From: Lepisosteus oculatus | Lineage: Eukaryota; Chordata; Actinopteri; Semionotiformes; Lepisosteidae | Assembly (NCBI RefSeq): GCF_040954835.1 | Contig: NC_090708.1 | Location: 28,346,001 to 28,410,000 of the forward strand | Length of the DNA: 64,000 bases | Direction of reading: 5' to 3' | Shown here: piece after piece, positions 21,401 through 33,229 of the stretch | Layout of the letters: each line of letters starts with the position of its first letter | Position numbering within the stretch: position 1 is the stretch's first letter | The notes under the pieces: model-generated | What the model was told of the DNA's origin: nothing | What the model saw: only the letters and a program-made list of their open reading frames with translations | The model's database searches: none | Position numbers and translations under genes: made by a program

Positions 21401-23284
21401 AGCACTTAAAATTAATATGGTTAATAATAGTAAACTGTAACATGCTGTAACAAGATCGGTTAAACTGCGAAGAAAATGCTTTCAGAGAAAATGTTTCAGG
21501 TGTGAAGAACATAGATCTCCAATGCAATTTCAACCAAACCTGTTCCCACACACCCTGCCCCCACTACCATTAGAATACACACAAACATTTTAGCGTTTCA
21601 TTCTGAGCAGAAGACCCTCACACCTGAAGAGTGCTGGCTGTGACGAATTAAACCGGTTTTACAGGTTTCAATCACAGACCATGTGACATGGCACTCAGTA
21701 AACTAACACACAGCGCCACCGGATTTGATAATACCTAACCAAAATCCGCAATATGGAAACAGAACCTGTGTAATTGTTGACAGATTTTGTACTCGTAACA
21801 TTTTTTCAAGACGAACTACAACGTTTAAAAAATTACTTGTATGTACTTGATATCTCTAATCAATCCACGGGTCCCAGCACAAAACGAAACTAAAACGCAT
21901 ACCGTTTCGCGCTTCTTATTAGTTTTTTCAAAAGTAATTTGACCGTATGAAATGCATGATATAAACCTAGAAACATATACGTGAGCAGTACTTAAGCACT
22001 GTAGTATCGGTGTTAAGACATACCTCTCAAATACTGTAAATCAAGTTAAAAATATCTCAAGACCGATTCTGGTCATAATGAAACCATGTTTCGTGTATGT
22101 TTTCTTTTTCATCTTGAAATAACTCATTTCTAAATACCTTTTTCACTGTTAACATCTTGCAGCAACTCTGCCACAAAATATACACTCTGACAGTTCATCC
22201 TGCTACCAACATTAAATAAAACAAATCTTAAGATTTCTATATTTATGTCTTTATTTAGTGGTTTCATTAGTGACAAAGGCTAAACTTTCTTGGAAAAATG
22301 TATTTTATGTGCTGTGGAAAAAACTGACTTGCTTTAACAAAATATGTTTACAAATCCTTTCACCTGGCATTTTCGTAGTTAGAAATTATGGAACGCTCTG
22401 TTAAAAGCAAGGGAGTTTTTATGTCTGTTGCAGTTCTTTTGCAACATGAATATAATTATATCGTTATTAATTTCTTGAGATACGCGATTCCATATTATAT
22501 TCCCTTTTAATCAAATTCTAAAAGTATGCTTGTTGACTCCGGTATCACGTTAGTTAAAGACTTCGAAGCTTACAATGTTTAGGGAGAAATGGAATACTGG
22601 TGTGTATTTTTTTCTTTAAAGTGCTGATTCCTGGAACACCCCTCTGAAGTGGTTCCATAAAATCTGGTATATGGAAAAGAAAGCTTTGATAAATACAAGT
22701 GTCTTTTAATACACTCTTTGCTGTGCTCTTGAGGATCCTTGTGATATTTTAAGCTCTAGTTGAATGATAGGTGTCGCATTTTAAATCATTTTCGTAGTTA
22801 GAAATTATAAAACGCCCTGTTAAAAGCAAGGAAGTTTTTATGCCCGTTGAAGTAAAACAAAATGCCTGACAAAGTATGGCTTGGACAGATTCCAAGTGCT
22901 TGTACAAATGTGCTAAAGAAATTATACTTTGAGTATACAGCTTGTCCAAAGTCATCCATTATTAATACTATTAGTAATATCTTCAGTAAAGACTTTGATG
23001 CATAAATATTTCTGATAAAGGTAGGTTGTGAACTTTTGTCCAACTGAGCAATCTTGCTTTCATAAAATATACCAACATTTTAACGACTGATTAACATGCT
23101 GTAATACACAGTTCAAAATTAAAGGCTCAAATGCTGTACATGAGAGGTTAAGCTCCCCCTGGTGGTTTTACAAGGCGACGCCGGATAGTTAGTCACGTGA
23201 CACACGTGAACTGCGTGATACCCCGGTGGGTGTGTCGCGGTATGCCGCGAAATACCTCACCCATTTTGAATGGCTGCATCTGTA

Positions 23285-23695
23285 GGGTAACAGGACTGGC
23301 TTTACGAAGTTGATGGGGGGTGCCAATAAGCATGTCTTCAGTCTTGTAGCAGTTAAGATTAAGGAAGTTTTGAGTCATCCAAGTTTTTATGTCAGAGATG
23401 CAATTAGATAGAATAGAGACAGCCACATCAGTGTCAGGTTTGGTATGGATGTATATTTGAGTATCGTCAGCGTAGAAATGAAAGCTGAGGCCATGTGATC
23501 TTAAAAGCTGACCAAGTGGAAGCATGTAAATGCTGAAGAGCAAGGGGCCCAGTATTGAGCCCTGAGGAACACCAGACTTAACAAGACTAATTCCAGATCT
23601 GTACCCATTAAGAGAGACAAAGTGACAGAGATCAGTGAGGTAAGATTTGAACCATTTTTGAGCAGTGTCAGAAACTCCAATATACAGTGTCAATA
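23285..23695 (-). mobile_element. L2-like LINE, RT palm region (YADD)
   Basis: On the minus strand, one open frame carries VSLNGYRSGISLVKSGVPQG, SILGPLLFSIYMLPLGQLL and FHFYADDTQIYI, the RT motifs A-C region, then ending LIGTPHQLRKASPVT at the TA element. It is 5' truncated at about 23695. The middle of the RT C-terminus, which normally links HQLRKA to KALHGLAP, is absent from both flanks. Confidence 0.88.
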
Positions 23696-23738
23696 TACAT
23701 CAATTGTAACTGGATTACAATTGATGTACAGTATATTG
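23691..23738. repeat. Imperfect palindrome
   Basis: CAATATACATCAATTGTAA and, after five bases, TTACAATTGATGTA(CAG)TATATTG form a hairpin just beyond the 5' end of the LINE. Confidence 0.75.
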
Positions 23739-24129
23739 ATACAGATCCTTGCAAGGCTTTCACTTACAATGATACACTATATTGTTGGGTTATAATTGAT
23801 GTATACACATTTTTTAAAGTGATTATTATTGACTAAAACTTGAATAATTAAAATGAGCACTTTTTAATCTCAACTTGAATTTTATAAAACTATAGTAAGA
23901 CTCGAAAACTGTTGTCCATCTCCGATTGCCAAAGAACCGGACAGAGCTTGTGTAGGGGTGTGAAGATGAATGGGCAAAGATATACCATCCCATTGTACAA
24001 AGAGACTTATATAAAAAATACTTGCAGATGTTATGTACTACCAAAGATATTTCCATGGGGTATTTACTCAGGGGAAGGGGGTGAACTAATGTAATAAACA
24101 TTTTAGTTTTAATTTTTCTTTGCAGTATT

Positions 24130-24410
24130 TACTAACATTCAACACAGAACAGTCTCAAGTTTGAACTAGATTTCTGCCTCATCTACTATGTTCACTGGGT
24201 ATTTCTCATACCCATCAGAATCTTGCTTTTGTGTTTACTTTTTTTTACATTTAATGACCTCTGCTTCCATTGTGACTACTTAATTACTTTTTTCTGATGA
24301 TTGTAACTGCCTCTGAGGTGCAGCCTCACAGGACTCAGGAATGACATAAAACTCTTTGTTCACTACACATCCTAAGCCATTTCCTTATTCTATTACAATG
24401 CTTAGAGCAG
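24130..24410 (+). promoter_or_regulatory. Putative promoter/noncoding first exon of the OR at 25784
   Basis: A block conserved with 60480-60767, including CTGAGGTG, GGACTCAGGAATGACATAAAACTC and the final GAGCAG before GTAAGTG (donor at 24411). In OR genes a short noncoding exon upstream of the single coding exon is common. The transcription start cannot be fixed from sequence. The ATAAAACTC word could serve as a TATA-like element or lie in the exon. Confidence 0.5.
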
Positions 24411-25771
24411 GTAAGTGTGCTTTGCTCTTGATCATAATAGAGCAATAGAGGCCTTCTTACTTGTTGTGTTTGGAATGAAGGTAGCATTTGTAGAATCGAA
24501 TTGGGTGATTTCACATGGGAATAACAATAGTTATTTTTACAAGAGAAAAAACATCAATTATCATGCATTTACACAGGATTTATTTTTTTTAATTAAAGGG
24601 TTTCTTTTAGAATCAAACAGTGATTTCACACGTGAATATTTTTTTTCTTTGCACAGAATCTGTTTTGCACCACAAAAATACAGATGAGGACCAGTTATAT
24701 CAAATCAAAACAACCAATATTTCAGAAGGAAAACAACATATTTGTGTTTTTGCATCAAAAAGGAAAAGCATTGAAAAATTAAGAAAATCATCATGTTTTA
24801 TAGATTGCATTGCATTTAAATTCTATTGCTACTATTTTGGGTGAATCACAATGAATGTTGTTAAATCCCAGCAAGTGCTAATGCTTTTTTGCTCTTGAAT
24901 AAGTAGTCACAGAGTTCATCTTTTTCTCCCTTTTATTTTTTGCTGAGATTTTAAGATACAATTTGAGATTTTATAAGACACTTTGTGAAAATAATTAAGC
25001 TATACATGATGGAAAATAATATCACTTTCATATTTTCTCATCCTTTTCTTTTTTTAACTTTTTGTTTAGCAATGGAAAGATTTACAAACAAAACACTTCC
25101 AGAACAGCAAAATATTTTGACATTTGACATTCTATACCATAGTTTGAGTATCAGATTTAGAAATATGTGGAATGTCTGTAAAAATTGTAAGAATATAACA
25201 TAAATAAATACTATAGATGTAATGCAACAGTTCCTAACTGACTAACTGTACGGTTTCATATTATTAGGTGGGGTGATAAATAATGAATTAATAAGGGGAA
25301 GTGTATTAATAAATCAAATCCATGCACTTATAAACATGATAACGTTGCTATATATTACAACTTCTGGTATTATTTGTTCAAAGTACTAAATGCTGTGAAA
25401 CAATGCAGAACTTTACACACTGAAGTGATTGCAAAACTTAAGGCCTTCAGAAGAACTCTGACACTGCCAAATTGTTTAAAGTGCCTTGTGATTATACTGT
25501 AGATTGGTGTCTCTTCATGCCTTTTTTGTTATAGTTGTAAACAAATGTAAGCATTTTAAATATTTTTTTCCTTGTTGATACAAGCAGTTTACAATTACTG
25601 GAAGAAAGAATAAACAACAGAACAGATGTTTTATCCTGGAAGTATTATCTATGAAGTTGTTCTGCAGACTGATACAACTGATTGAATTATTCAGTAACAA
25701 TAGTATAATTTAAAATCCATTTGTAGGTTTTAGTTTTTTTAAATCATGTCCTCTCTTCTTTCATGTTTCAG
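24411..25771 (+). other. Predicted intron of the OR at 25784
   Basis: The donor GTAAGTGTG is at 24411 and the acceptor TTTCATGTTTCAG ends at 25771 (1361 nt). The unit at 60480 has the same arrangement with 1326 nt. The sequence between shows only AT-rich tracts and short frames without motifs. Confidence 0.6.
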
Positions 25772-25783
25772 AATAAGTTAGCC

Positions 25784-26737
25784 ATGGATGACATGAACCA
25801 AACAAGGGTCACAGAATTCATTATTGTAGGATTCCCAGGAATTCAAGACCCAGAAAGCAAGTCCATCCTATTTGCTGTCTTCCTCACATTGTATCTCATA
25901 ATTGTATCTGGAAATCTTCTTCTTATTGGAATATTTCTAGCCGATTCAGGCTTACACACCCCTATGTATATGACAATTTGTAATCTGGCGATCATTGACA
26001 TTACAATTCCTACATGTACAGTTCTAACAATGCTAAATGTGTTCCATTTTGCTTCTTATGCTGTCCCCTTCCTAGCTTGTTTCACCCAAGCATATTTTTT
26101 TCTGGCACTGGGATCTGTGGAGTGTTTTATCCTATTGATTATGGCTTATGACAGATATGTGGCCATTTGCCACCCACTGCACTACCCTGCCAAAATGAAC
26201 CAAAGTTTAACTTTAAAACTCATTACTCTCTGCTGGCTGGGAGGATTCATGACCCCAATTTTTCCAGTTCTTCTGGGGATGACAAGGCCGTACTGTGGAC
26301 CCAACAAGGTTTTACAGTGCTTCTGTGAGTTTTCTGGAGTGTTACGCTTGGCTTGTGCAGACATTACCTTGATCAGCTTTGTTTCTTTAACTTTTGGTCT
26401 GTGTGTGCTACTGATCCCCATCATCTTTATCCTGATATCCTATATAAAGATCATTAAGTCAGTGCTGCAGATTACCAGTTCTGAGGGGAGATTGAAAACC
26501 TTTGCCACGTGTGGCTCTCACCTGCTGGTCATCTGTGTGTACTTCCTTACTTTGTTAGGTGTCTACATCTCATATAGGATTCCTGGGACTTCAGTGGACA
26601 TGCGCATCATGGCATCACTGTTTCAAAATGTTTTCCCTCCTATCATGAATCCAATAATTTACTGTCTGAGGACTAAAGAGATCAGGGCCAGTTTGGTTAG
26701 AACCCTAAAAAAGAAAAATATTTTACCCTACACTTGA
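25784..26737 (+). CDS. Olfactory receptor, intact (317 aa)
   Basis: An odorant-binding G-protein-coupled receptor of the olfactory neuron ciliary membrane. The ATG at 25784 is chosen because the upstream in-frame ATG (25763) lies inside the splice acceptor, and GCCATGG is a good initiation context. Visible: N-glycosylation NQT at 5-7; GN in TM1 (43-44); LHTPMY at 57-62; TM3 cysteine 99; MAYDRYVAICHP at 120-131; extracellular-loop-2 cysteines near 171, 179, 181 and 191; SY at 219-220; KTFATCGSH at 238-246; NPIIYCLR at 289-296; a short basic tail. The length is normal for the family and there is no internal break. It is the third recognisable receptor in the tandem array, all on the same strand. 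The subfamily and ligand cannot be told from sequence. Confidence 0.96.
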   Translation: MDDMNQTRVTEFIIVGFPGIQDPESKSILFAVFLTLYLIIVSGNLLLIGIFLADSGLHTPMYMTICNLAIIDITIPTCTVLTMLNVFHFASYAVPFLACFTQAYFFLALGSVECFILLIMAYDRYVAICHPLHYPAKMNQSLTLKLITLCWLGGFMTPIFPVLLGMTRPYCGPNKVLQCFCEFSGVLRLACADITLISFVSLTFGLCVLLIPIIFILISYIKIIKSVLQITSSEGRLKTFATCGSHLLVICVYFLTLLGVYISYRIPGTSVDMRIMASLFQNVFPPIMNPIIYCLRTKEIRASLVRTLKKKNILPYT

Positions 26738-28399
26738 TGAGAAAGTTTAGTTTCTTGTGTTATTATTTCTAATTGAAATACAGTAATGCACCTCTTTCTC
26801 TTGATCTTCATAATCATCAACTGCTATAATTTAAGTCTTTGAAAGACCTTTTGTATCTTAACAGAAAACAATAAAATACATTGAATTTTATTGATTTGTA
26901 CTTCTCAGAGTTGTGTATAACTTACACTCACACACATACCCTGTACATATATTTATGTTTAGATTGAGGGTAACATTAATATGCCATCCTGACCACATCA
27001 CCTCCAGCTCCAGTGTTGGATGGTCAAGAAAAATGGAGGCATTTGCCCCCCGTTTCCCCCATGGGCCTTTATGGCCTGAAAAGCAGCCTACCTATCAATA
27101 TGCCAGTTTTTTTTAAGGAAAAAAAAAGTTAGATTCACACTGAAAACTATAAGAAGACATAATAAATCTTCATAATATCTGAATGTACCATTGCCCCATG
27201 GCCTAGTGTGTGGCATTTTTCCTTAGCGTAGTGATGTGAGGGTTTTATTTTACTGTATGTCATTGGCCAAGTTATTGGGTTTGGCTTCACTAAATAACAA
27301 TCTTTAAATACAAATAAATCAGGAATTTATTTTCTCTCAAATAATGCAACAAATTTTATTGAAACCAACACCCACATGAGTTCTTCGAAATTATTATAGC
27401 TTGTTGTTGGCTCTGGCATGAATTTGTGTATCTGGATGAATTAAGTGATGGTATTGTGATTAAGGATTGCTTTGCAAAATTCTTTAAGTTAAACAAAGGA
27501 GGGAAGAAGGGTTATTTTTACTATTGGCATTCCAAAATTCTGATTGATTTAATTCCCCTCATTTAGCTGAAATGGATAAAGAAATCATGCAGTAGTTATA
27601 TGTGTTGGAAGGCGCTCTGTTTTATAAACAGACACTCCGACTCAAACCTGTGTCGTACAGTGAAATAGATGTGGGTAAAATCATCCCCATTAAACATTGT
27701 GCTTATTGCGCAAATCCTGCTAAATAAGAATCATTGCAGAAGGTGATAAACTGTACATTATTTACTGGAGCACAGTTGAGTTCAAAGAAGGAAGTCTGTG
27801 AATCGACCCTGTTTATTGGTACCAAACATTGAAGAGTTGTTATGGTTCTGTACAGATTACAGAAAAGTGAATGGTGAAACTCCACCAGACATTGTATGTA
27901 CTCTTTAACAATAGTCAAGGACTGATGCGCTGTTTCCATTTGTAACAGGGTTAGTCCCTAGAGATTAGTTTTAACTCGGAGTTTGTAATGACAGCTACTC
28001 TGAATGAGTTAAGCTTTGATGCAGTATAAATAAATGTATTTTCCGCAAGCAATACTGTAGTGGCTTTAAAACTATCCAACATCACACTGTTTGCATGTGG
28101 CACGTCCTTGTTCAAGTTTTAAAACTACAATATGGAAAAATGTGTGCTAAGAAAAAACATGACATTTGATTGCTGGTTGCCTTATGTTAAACAGCAACAA
28201 TGACAAAAGAGCATGCTACTGAAAATTCCTTCCCATCCCCCAGAACTGTCTATTCTACATAACATTACACAGCAGGGTGTTAACACTCCTAGCCTTGGAG
28301 TTTGTAATGTAGGGGACTCTAAACAAGTTAAAGTTTGATGCAGGGCAAATAAATGTATTTCTCACAAGCTATACTGTAGTGGCAGTACAGTTTATTAAT
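26738..28399. other. Spacer with a decayed Gypsy RT piece
   Basis: Mostly AT-rich unique-looking sequence. Around 27800-27960 (+) a reading FCTDYRKVNGETPPD corresponds to the Gypsy RT block (usually FCVDYRKLN). The surrounding frame is broken. Two direct repeats of about 115 bp (27945-28060 and 28270-28385: GGAGTTTGTAATG ... AATAAATGTATTT ... ATACTGTAGTGGC) look like remnants of an LTR. No host gene. Confidence 0.5.
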
Positions 28400-29290
28400 A
28401 AATCACTTAGCTGCGAACATGTTGTGATATTTAGAAATCTCAAAAATGTCATTATAGTGTCCATAATATTTGCAATTTTAGTTTTTCAAAGAAATGTTTA
28501 TTTGTTAAAAGAAATCTCAAGGTGACAGCTGGGATCAAACCCTCCAGCATGCAAGGCACATGCTTAAGTCATTACACCACACACGTAATCACATGAGAAT
28601 GAGTTAAACTGATGCAGACTTTTACAAAGAAAGTGAACTACAGTGATCATTTGAGCTATATGAATATAATTATATCGTTTTCAATTTCTTTAGATACGCA
28701 ATTCCATATTCCATTTCCTATTAATCAAACTCTAAAAGTATCCATTTTTTTACAGTGCTAACGAACGCAAATATTCATAAGAAATGTTAAAACTTTATGA
28801 CTTTTTAGAAAGTATATAAACTTAATATAGTCAGAAGGAGCATGTAAAAACTATTCCAAAATAACCACAGTATGTAACCGAATGAAAGACTTTGATACTT
28901 AAAATGTTTAGGAAGAAAGTGGAATACTGATGTGTATTTTTATTTAAACTACCAATACCAGCTATATACAGTTTACATAATATGTTTATGTTCCAAAATT
29001 AATATCGTTTATGGCCTTCAGACGCATTATGATCCTCTTCTTTTTATGCTCTGTTACTAAAATTTCCCTTTAATTGTAAAATTCCATATAAATATTCAAT
29101 ATTAAGCGGATTAAAACATGCACAGTAAAGAGGTTTAATGATCTAATTGTTTCACCAACAACCAATGCACCATGAGGGCACCTGTCGGTCATTTTGGCCA
29201 GCCAATCATGTATTGCGGTACAATGTGGTGAACTTTGGGTAATTTCATGTGGTACGGGGTTGTACCATGCATTTTGAATGGCTGCATTTG
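28400..29290. mobile_element. Right arm of TA element (copy C)
   Basis: Ends CATTTTGAATGGCTGCATTTG|TA (TA 29291-29292), with one mismatch in the tip. Contents match the inverted right arms of the other copies: ATGAATATAATTATATCG at about 28660, TTTAGGAAGAAAG at about 28908 and TATTCAATATTAAGC at about 29092. A tRNA-like, minus-strand module lies at 28510-28590 (GGGATCAAACCC). The left end is not found, so it is a one-armed copy. Confidence 0.7.
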
Positions 29291-29292
29291 TA

Positions 29293-30480
29293 CATTCCAG
29301 GATATGTCAGACAAGTGTAGCAGAAATAAGTGTTATAATGTCAAACTCATAGCAGGTGCAAAATCAAATGAAATAAATCCCTCTGTTTTAAACAACTTCA
29401 AAAACCAGAGCAGAAAGGAAAGGGAGGTCCTCTCTATCCCACCCATCTATGATACATAGTATTCTGACCTGATGTTAAAACTCGAGTTCCTCCTTTTGGA
29501 ACAGTGAAGTCAACAACCATAAAGATATTTTCCTTCAAGATGAAAAGCATAAATCCTAATTTTTATAGACCATTGGAGCATGGTAAAAACCATGGGACAA
29601 GAGAATTTGTCCCTTTAAGTAACAAAAAAATGTCTCCAAAAATGTCTCAGCAGATTAATGCAGCCGTAGAATTGTTATGGAAAAAAATGTCAATAAGATT
29701 TCAGTACTGACTTCAAGCTTACACCCCCTCTGCAAACGAGGGTAAATTACTCAAACAGTCACCTCGAAGAACAAAGTAAAAATATAAACCTAAAACTGTG
29801 TAGTTGGACAACTGAGCAGGATTTTATAATCTGTTGATCTAAAGTATCTCAGACGCAGGTCTGACCACAGGTGAGGTGGTTTGTTTGTTTGTCCCTGCTT
29901 TTACTGCTTTTACTTAACTGCTCTGAAATTCAAGAGATCAACAAAAAAAAAATTGTTGAATACTGTAAGTGACTAACATTTAGTTCTCAAGGCACAAAAT
30001 TACTTCTGCTGCAAAATGAATATTGGACAGAATTCTGTTGATGTACAGACTTACTCTCTTAGCATGTCTTAAATTAAAGTCCCAACTTGGACAACAACAG
30101 TTGCAGTCACCTGGTTGAAAATGTTATCAGATTGCTAGGTGCAAAGAAAATAAAGAAGTGGAGCCAGCAGGTGACTTATGCAGCACCTTTCCAAAAAGAA
30201 AATGGTGAATTGTTATGATGTAATTTGGTGTAACGTTTCTTCACCCTGCAGGATCCTCTTTTGTTCTTAATCCTTTGGGCAATTGAATGTGACATCTTAC
30301 CTAGGGTCTAAGAAGAAAGTTTCCCCAGTGCACATCTGAGGGAAGCTATTCTGCCATTCATCATTAAATGGATCCAGTTTATGATGTCCTGGTCAGTTTT
30401 ACGGATTGTGGATATACTGCTTATCAAGTTAAAAAGTCAAAGTTTGAAGAATTTCCACATGCAAAGTTGTACAATACTGT
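29293..30480. other. Spacer, no gene seen
   Basis: Only short frames without recognisable motifs. The piece 30180-30480 has a weak retroelement look (a proline- and lysine-poor broken frame), but nothing I can name. The first-exon block of the OR unit, expected just before 30490, is missing. Confidence 0.5.
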
Positions 30481-30489
30481 CCTTGCAGA

Positions 30490-32097
30490 CAATTTTACAA
30501 GAAGTTTATATTAATTATATATTTTCTCCTCATTAGTATTTTGTTTCAAAACTAAGTATTTTCACAACATTTAGTGTGAAAGCACTGTCCTTTTTGCTAA
30601 TTACTATTTTAATATACTCATGTATTTTGTAGAATTTTTTTAGGTTTTATTTAAGCACCATTCTTCATTCTTTGAACTTTTATATGTGCACAGGTCTTAA
30701 GAGATTTTTGTGTTACTGTAAGTGCTGATGTGTATTTTATTTTGAGATGTGATGATTAAGGTTGTGATTAAGATTGTGACCGATATGAAAAAAGTTGCTC
30801 AATAAGGTTTGCAATAGCAAAGCAGTTACTGATTTAAGGGAGCAACATGAGGCTTTGGACTCTAAGCTGAAAGTATTCAGGTGTTCAATGAATTATATGC
30901 AATTGTGTCTCCAGGTTGTCACAATAAACAGAATTGCTGTTCTATATTGATTTATCTGGAAGAAAAAAACAAATTGCAGTTACAAATCAAATCTAATCAG
31001 CTCACTTTCAGGTGTTTCTTGACATTAAAACAATGTTATTTTCTCTATACATCCATTAAGCTAAGTAGCTTCTTCTTGTATTACAGAATGCAGATTTATC
31101 AGATTAACTTGTTAAAGCTCAAAACAAAATATACATTTATACACTATAACTTTATAGATTTGTTATTGCCTATAGATGAAAATGAAAAGAGAAGAACAAT
31201 GCAAAAAAGACTTTAGCTCAAGAGAGACAGACTTGAGATTTGCCATTTTTGGCACAGCATCGGGAAATACAATTTGTTGCTGTATGGTGTATCAGTGCTA
31301 TAAAATATTTAATTGAATTTTACTGATAAGATTGGCTTTGTATACAGTAAAGCTTCTTACATTTTTGCTGAATTCTTTGATATTCTATAGGAGTCTATAT
31401 ACTTTCTCAGAATAATAAATACAAAAAATATGCTAATAAACATCACTGGCACCTTGATATGACAAGTCTGGGATTGCAAGAATATTGCAGATGAATACAA
31501 TTTTTAGATCTTATGCAAGTGATCCTTTTATGCAATAGTTCCTTTTATTAGGTGATATAATACATATTGATTTAATGAGGGGAAGATTGATAATAATTAA
31601 ACCATTCTATGCACTTAGAAATGTAATAATACTGTCATATCTTCTGGCACAAGTTTTTACATTTTAATGAGTGCTGTGGAAATAAGTCTGTGAAAACTTT
31701 TTTTTTGTGAATTTGAAAAACTGAATTGATTGCTTGTGTACTTGAATGACTTCAACAATATCAGTGGTTTATGAGGATATTTATTAATATTAATTTTAAA
31801 CAAAAAGAAAATGGTTTCAGTAAAATGTTTTTCTTTGGAATATTTACAATTTAAACTCATGAAGAAAAAAAATAGAAATACAGTCTAAACAGAGCTTTGA
31901 TGACTGAGACAACTGACTGAATTATTGAGTAACAGTAATTTTAAGCTCCTGTTTTAACATAATTTAATGGAAATTAATAACTTAAAACTGTTTTTGTAGG
32001 CTGCTAATGTTAATAAAATTAAATGATAAATGGTTACCATTATTTTGCATCTTAAAAAATCTGATTAAACTGATGTGTTTTTTTTTTCATGTTTCAG
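30490..32097 (+). other. Upstream/intron block of the OR at 32110
   Basis: Matches 16830-18170 and 24600-25771 in order: TTAGTATTTTGTTTC, the GGGAGCAACATGAGGC tract (about 30840), CTCTATACATCCATTAAGC (about 31035) and the acceptor TTTTCATGTTTCAG ending at 32097. No GTAAGT donor corresponding to the other units is visible, since homology starts downstream of it. Confidence 0.65.
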
Positions 32098-32109
32098 AAT
32101 AATTTAGCC

Positions 32110-33048
32110 ATGGATGACATGAACCAAACAAGGTATATTAGAATTCATTATTGTCGGATCTCTGAGAGCAAAACAGTCCTGCTTGGTGTCTTCCTAACAC
32201 TATATTTTATAATTATATTGGGAAATTTTCTTCTTATTGGCGTATTTGGAGCAGACTCAGGCTTACACACCCCCATGTATATGACAATGTGCAGCCTGGC
32301 TGTCATTGACATTACACGTCCTACATTTACTGTATTTACAATGTTTATTGTGTTCAGATCTGCTACTTATGCTATCCCATTACAAGCTTGTTTTACCGAA
32401 ACTTATTTCTTTCTGGCACTGAACTCTGTGGAATGCTTCATCCTCTTGATTATGGATTATGACAGATATGTGGCCATCTGCCACCCACTACACTACCCTA
32501 CCAAGATCAGCCCTGGATTCACTTTAAAACGCATTGCTCTCTGCTGGCTGGGAGGATTCCTGTGTCCAATACCTGCTTTTACTTTGGGGATGACAAAACC
32601 ATACTGTGGACCCAGCAACGTTTTACAGTGCTTCTGTGACTTTTCTGGAGTGCTACGCCTGGCTTGTGCAGACATTGTCTTGACTGTCTATGTGGCTTTA
32701 GCTATTGGAATGTATGTGTTATTGATCCCTATCTTCTTCATCCTGCTATCCTATCTGAAGATTGTTATGGCAATGCTCCAGATTTCCAGTCCTGAAGGGA
32801 GGATCAAAGTCTTTTCCACATGTGGCTTTCACCTGCTGGTCATTTCTGTGTACTTCCTTACTTTGACAACTGTCTTCATGTCCTACAGGATTCCTGAAAC
32901 CTCAGTGGACATGCGCATCATTACATCAGTTTTTCAAAATGTCTTCCCTCCTGTCATGAATCCAATCATTTACTGTCTGAGGACTAAAAAGATCAGGGCT
33001 AGTTTGGTAAGAACCCTGAAAAAGAAAAAGATTTTACCAAGCAGTTGA
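32110..33048 (+). CDS. Olfactory receptor, open but altered (312 aa)
   Basis: Same receptor family and layout as 25784, with ATG 32110 in GCCATGG after the acceptor at 32097. The 7TM core is open, with LHTPMYMTMC, EL2 cysteines, FSTCGFHLLVI and NPIIYCLRTKK. Three things are odd. After MDDMNQTR the usual VTEFIIVGF is replaced by YIRIHYCRI and five residues are gone. A +1 insertion followed by a 16-bp deletion restores the frame. The ICL2 motif reads MDYDRYVAICH instead of MAYDRY. The TM6 motif has CGFH for CGSH. The first exon is not found upstream. It could be a functional variant, or a pseudogene that by chance stays open. I call it a CDS with that caution. Confidence 0.75.
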   Translation: MDDMNQTRYIRIHYCRISESKTVLLGVFLTLYFIIILGNFLLIGVFGADSGLHTPMYMTMCSLAVIDITRPTFTVFTMFIVFRSATYAIPLQACFTETYFFLALNSVECFILLIMDYDRYVAICHPLHYPTKISPGFTLKRIALCWLGGFLCPIPAFTLGMTKPYCGPSNVLQCFCDFSGVLRLACADIVLTVYVALAIGMYVLLIPIFFILLSYLKIVMAMLQISSPEGRIKVFSTCGFHLLVISVYFLTLTTVFMSYRIPETSVDMRIITSVFQNVFPPVMNPIIYCLRTKKIRASLVRTLKKKKILPSS

Positions 33049-33229
33049 TGAGAAAACGTAGCCTTTTGAGAAGCATCTACTTTTTATTTGTCTTTAAGAG
33101 AATGTTTTATGCATTAGATTAAAAAGAAATTGCAATATTCTAACAGGAGCTCTCCAGCGGCGTTTGTAATTACACTCACGTACACATAAATATATATACT
33201 CTGTATATGTGCTTGTACATGTTACATTT
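33049..33229. other. Short spacer after the OR
   Basis: 3' flank of the OR, with no feature beyond an AT-rich run. A TTTATGCATTAGATTAAAAAG tract could supply a weak polyadenylation signal, but no AATAAA is visible. Confidence 0.4.

Larger units (their letters stand above)
19307..23282. mobile_element. Complete long-inverted-arm TA element (copy B, 3976 bp)
   Basis: Ends are TA|CAGATGCAGCCATTC (TA 19305-19306) and its inverse CATCTG|TA (TA 23283-23284). The left arm from 19307 to about 20560 is mirrored by about 22380-23282. Subterminal near-identical 20-mers occur at 19373-19433. The interior contains a tRNA-like module (20210-20285), an LTR fragment with two primer-site copies (20593-20925), a SINE-like repeat (20929-21090) and 21115-21400, which is nearly identical to 56890-57165 in copy D. 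No transposase gene is present. It sits in an L2-like LINE. Confidence 0.85.

Noticed and set aside
25763..25783. Upstream ATG (MFQNKLA) as the OR start, likewise at 32089 and 62085
   Set aside because: The ATG lies within the conserved TTTCATGTTTCAG splice acceptor, and the following GCCATGG is the better start.
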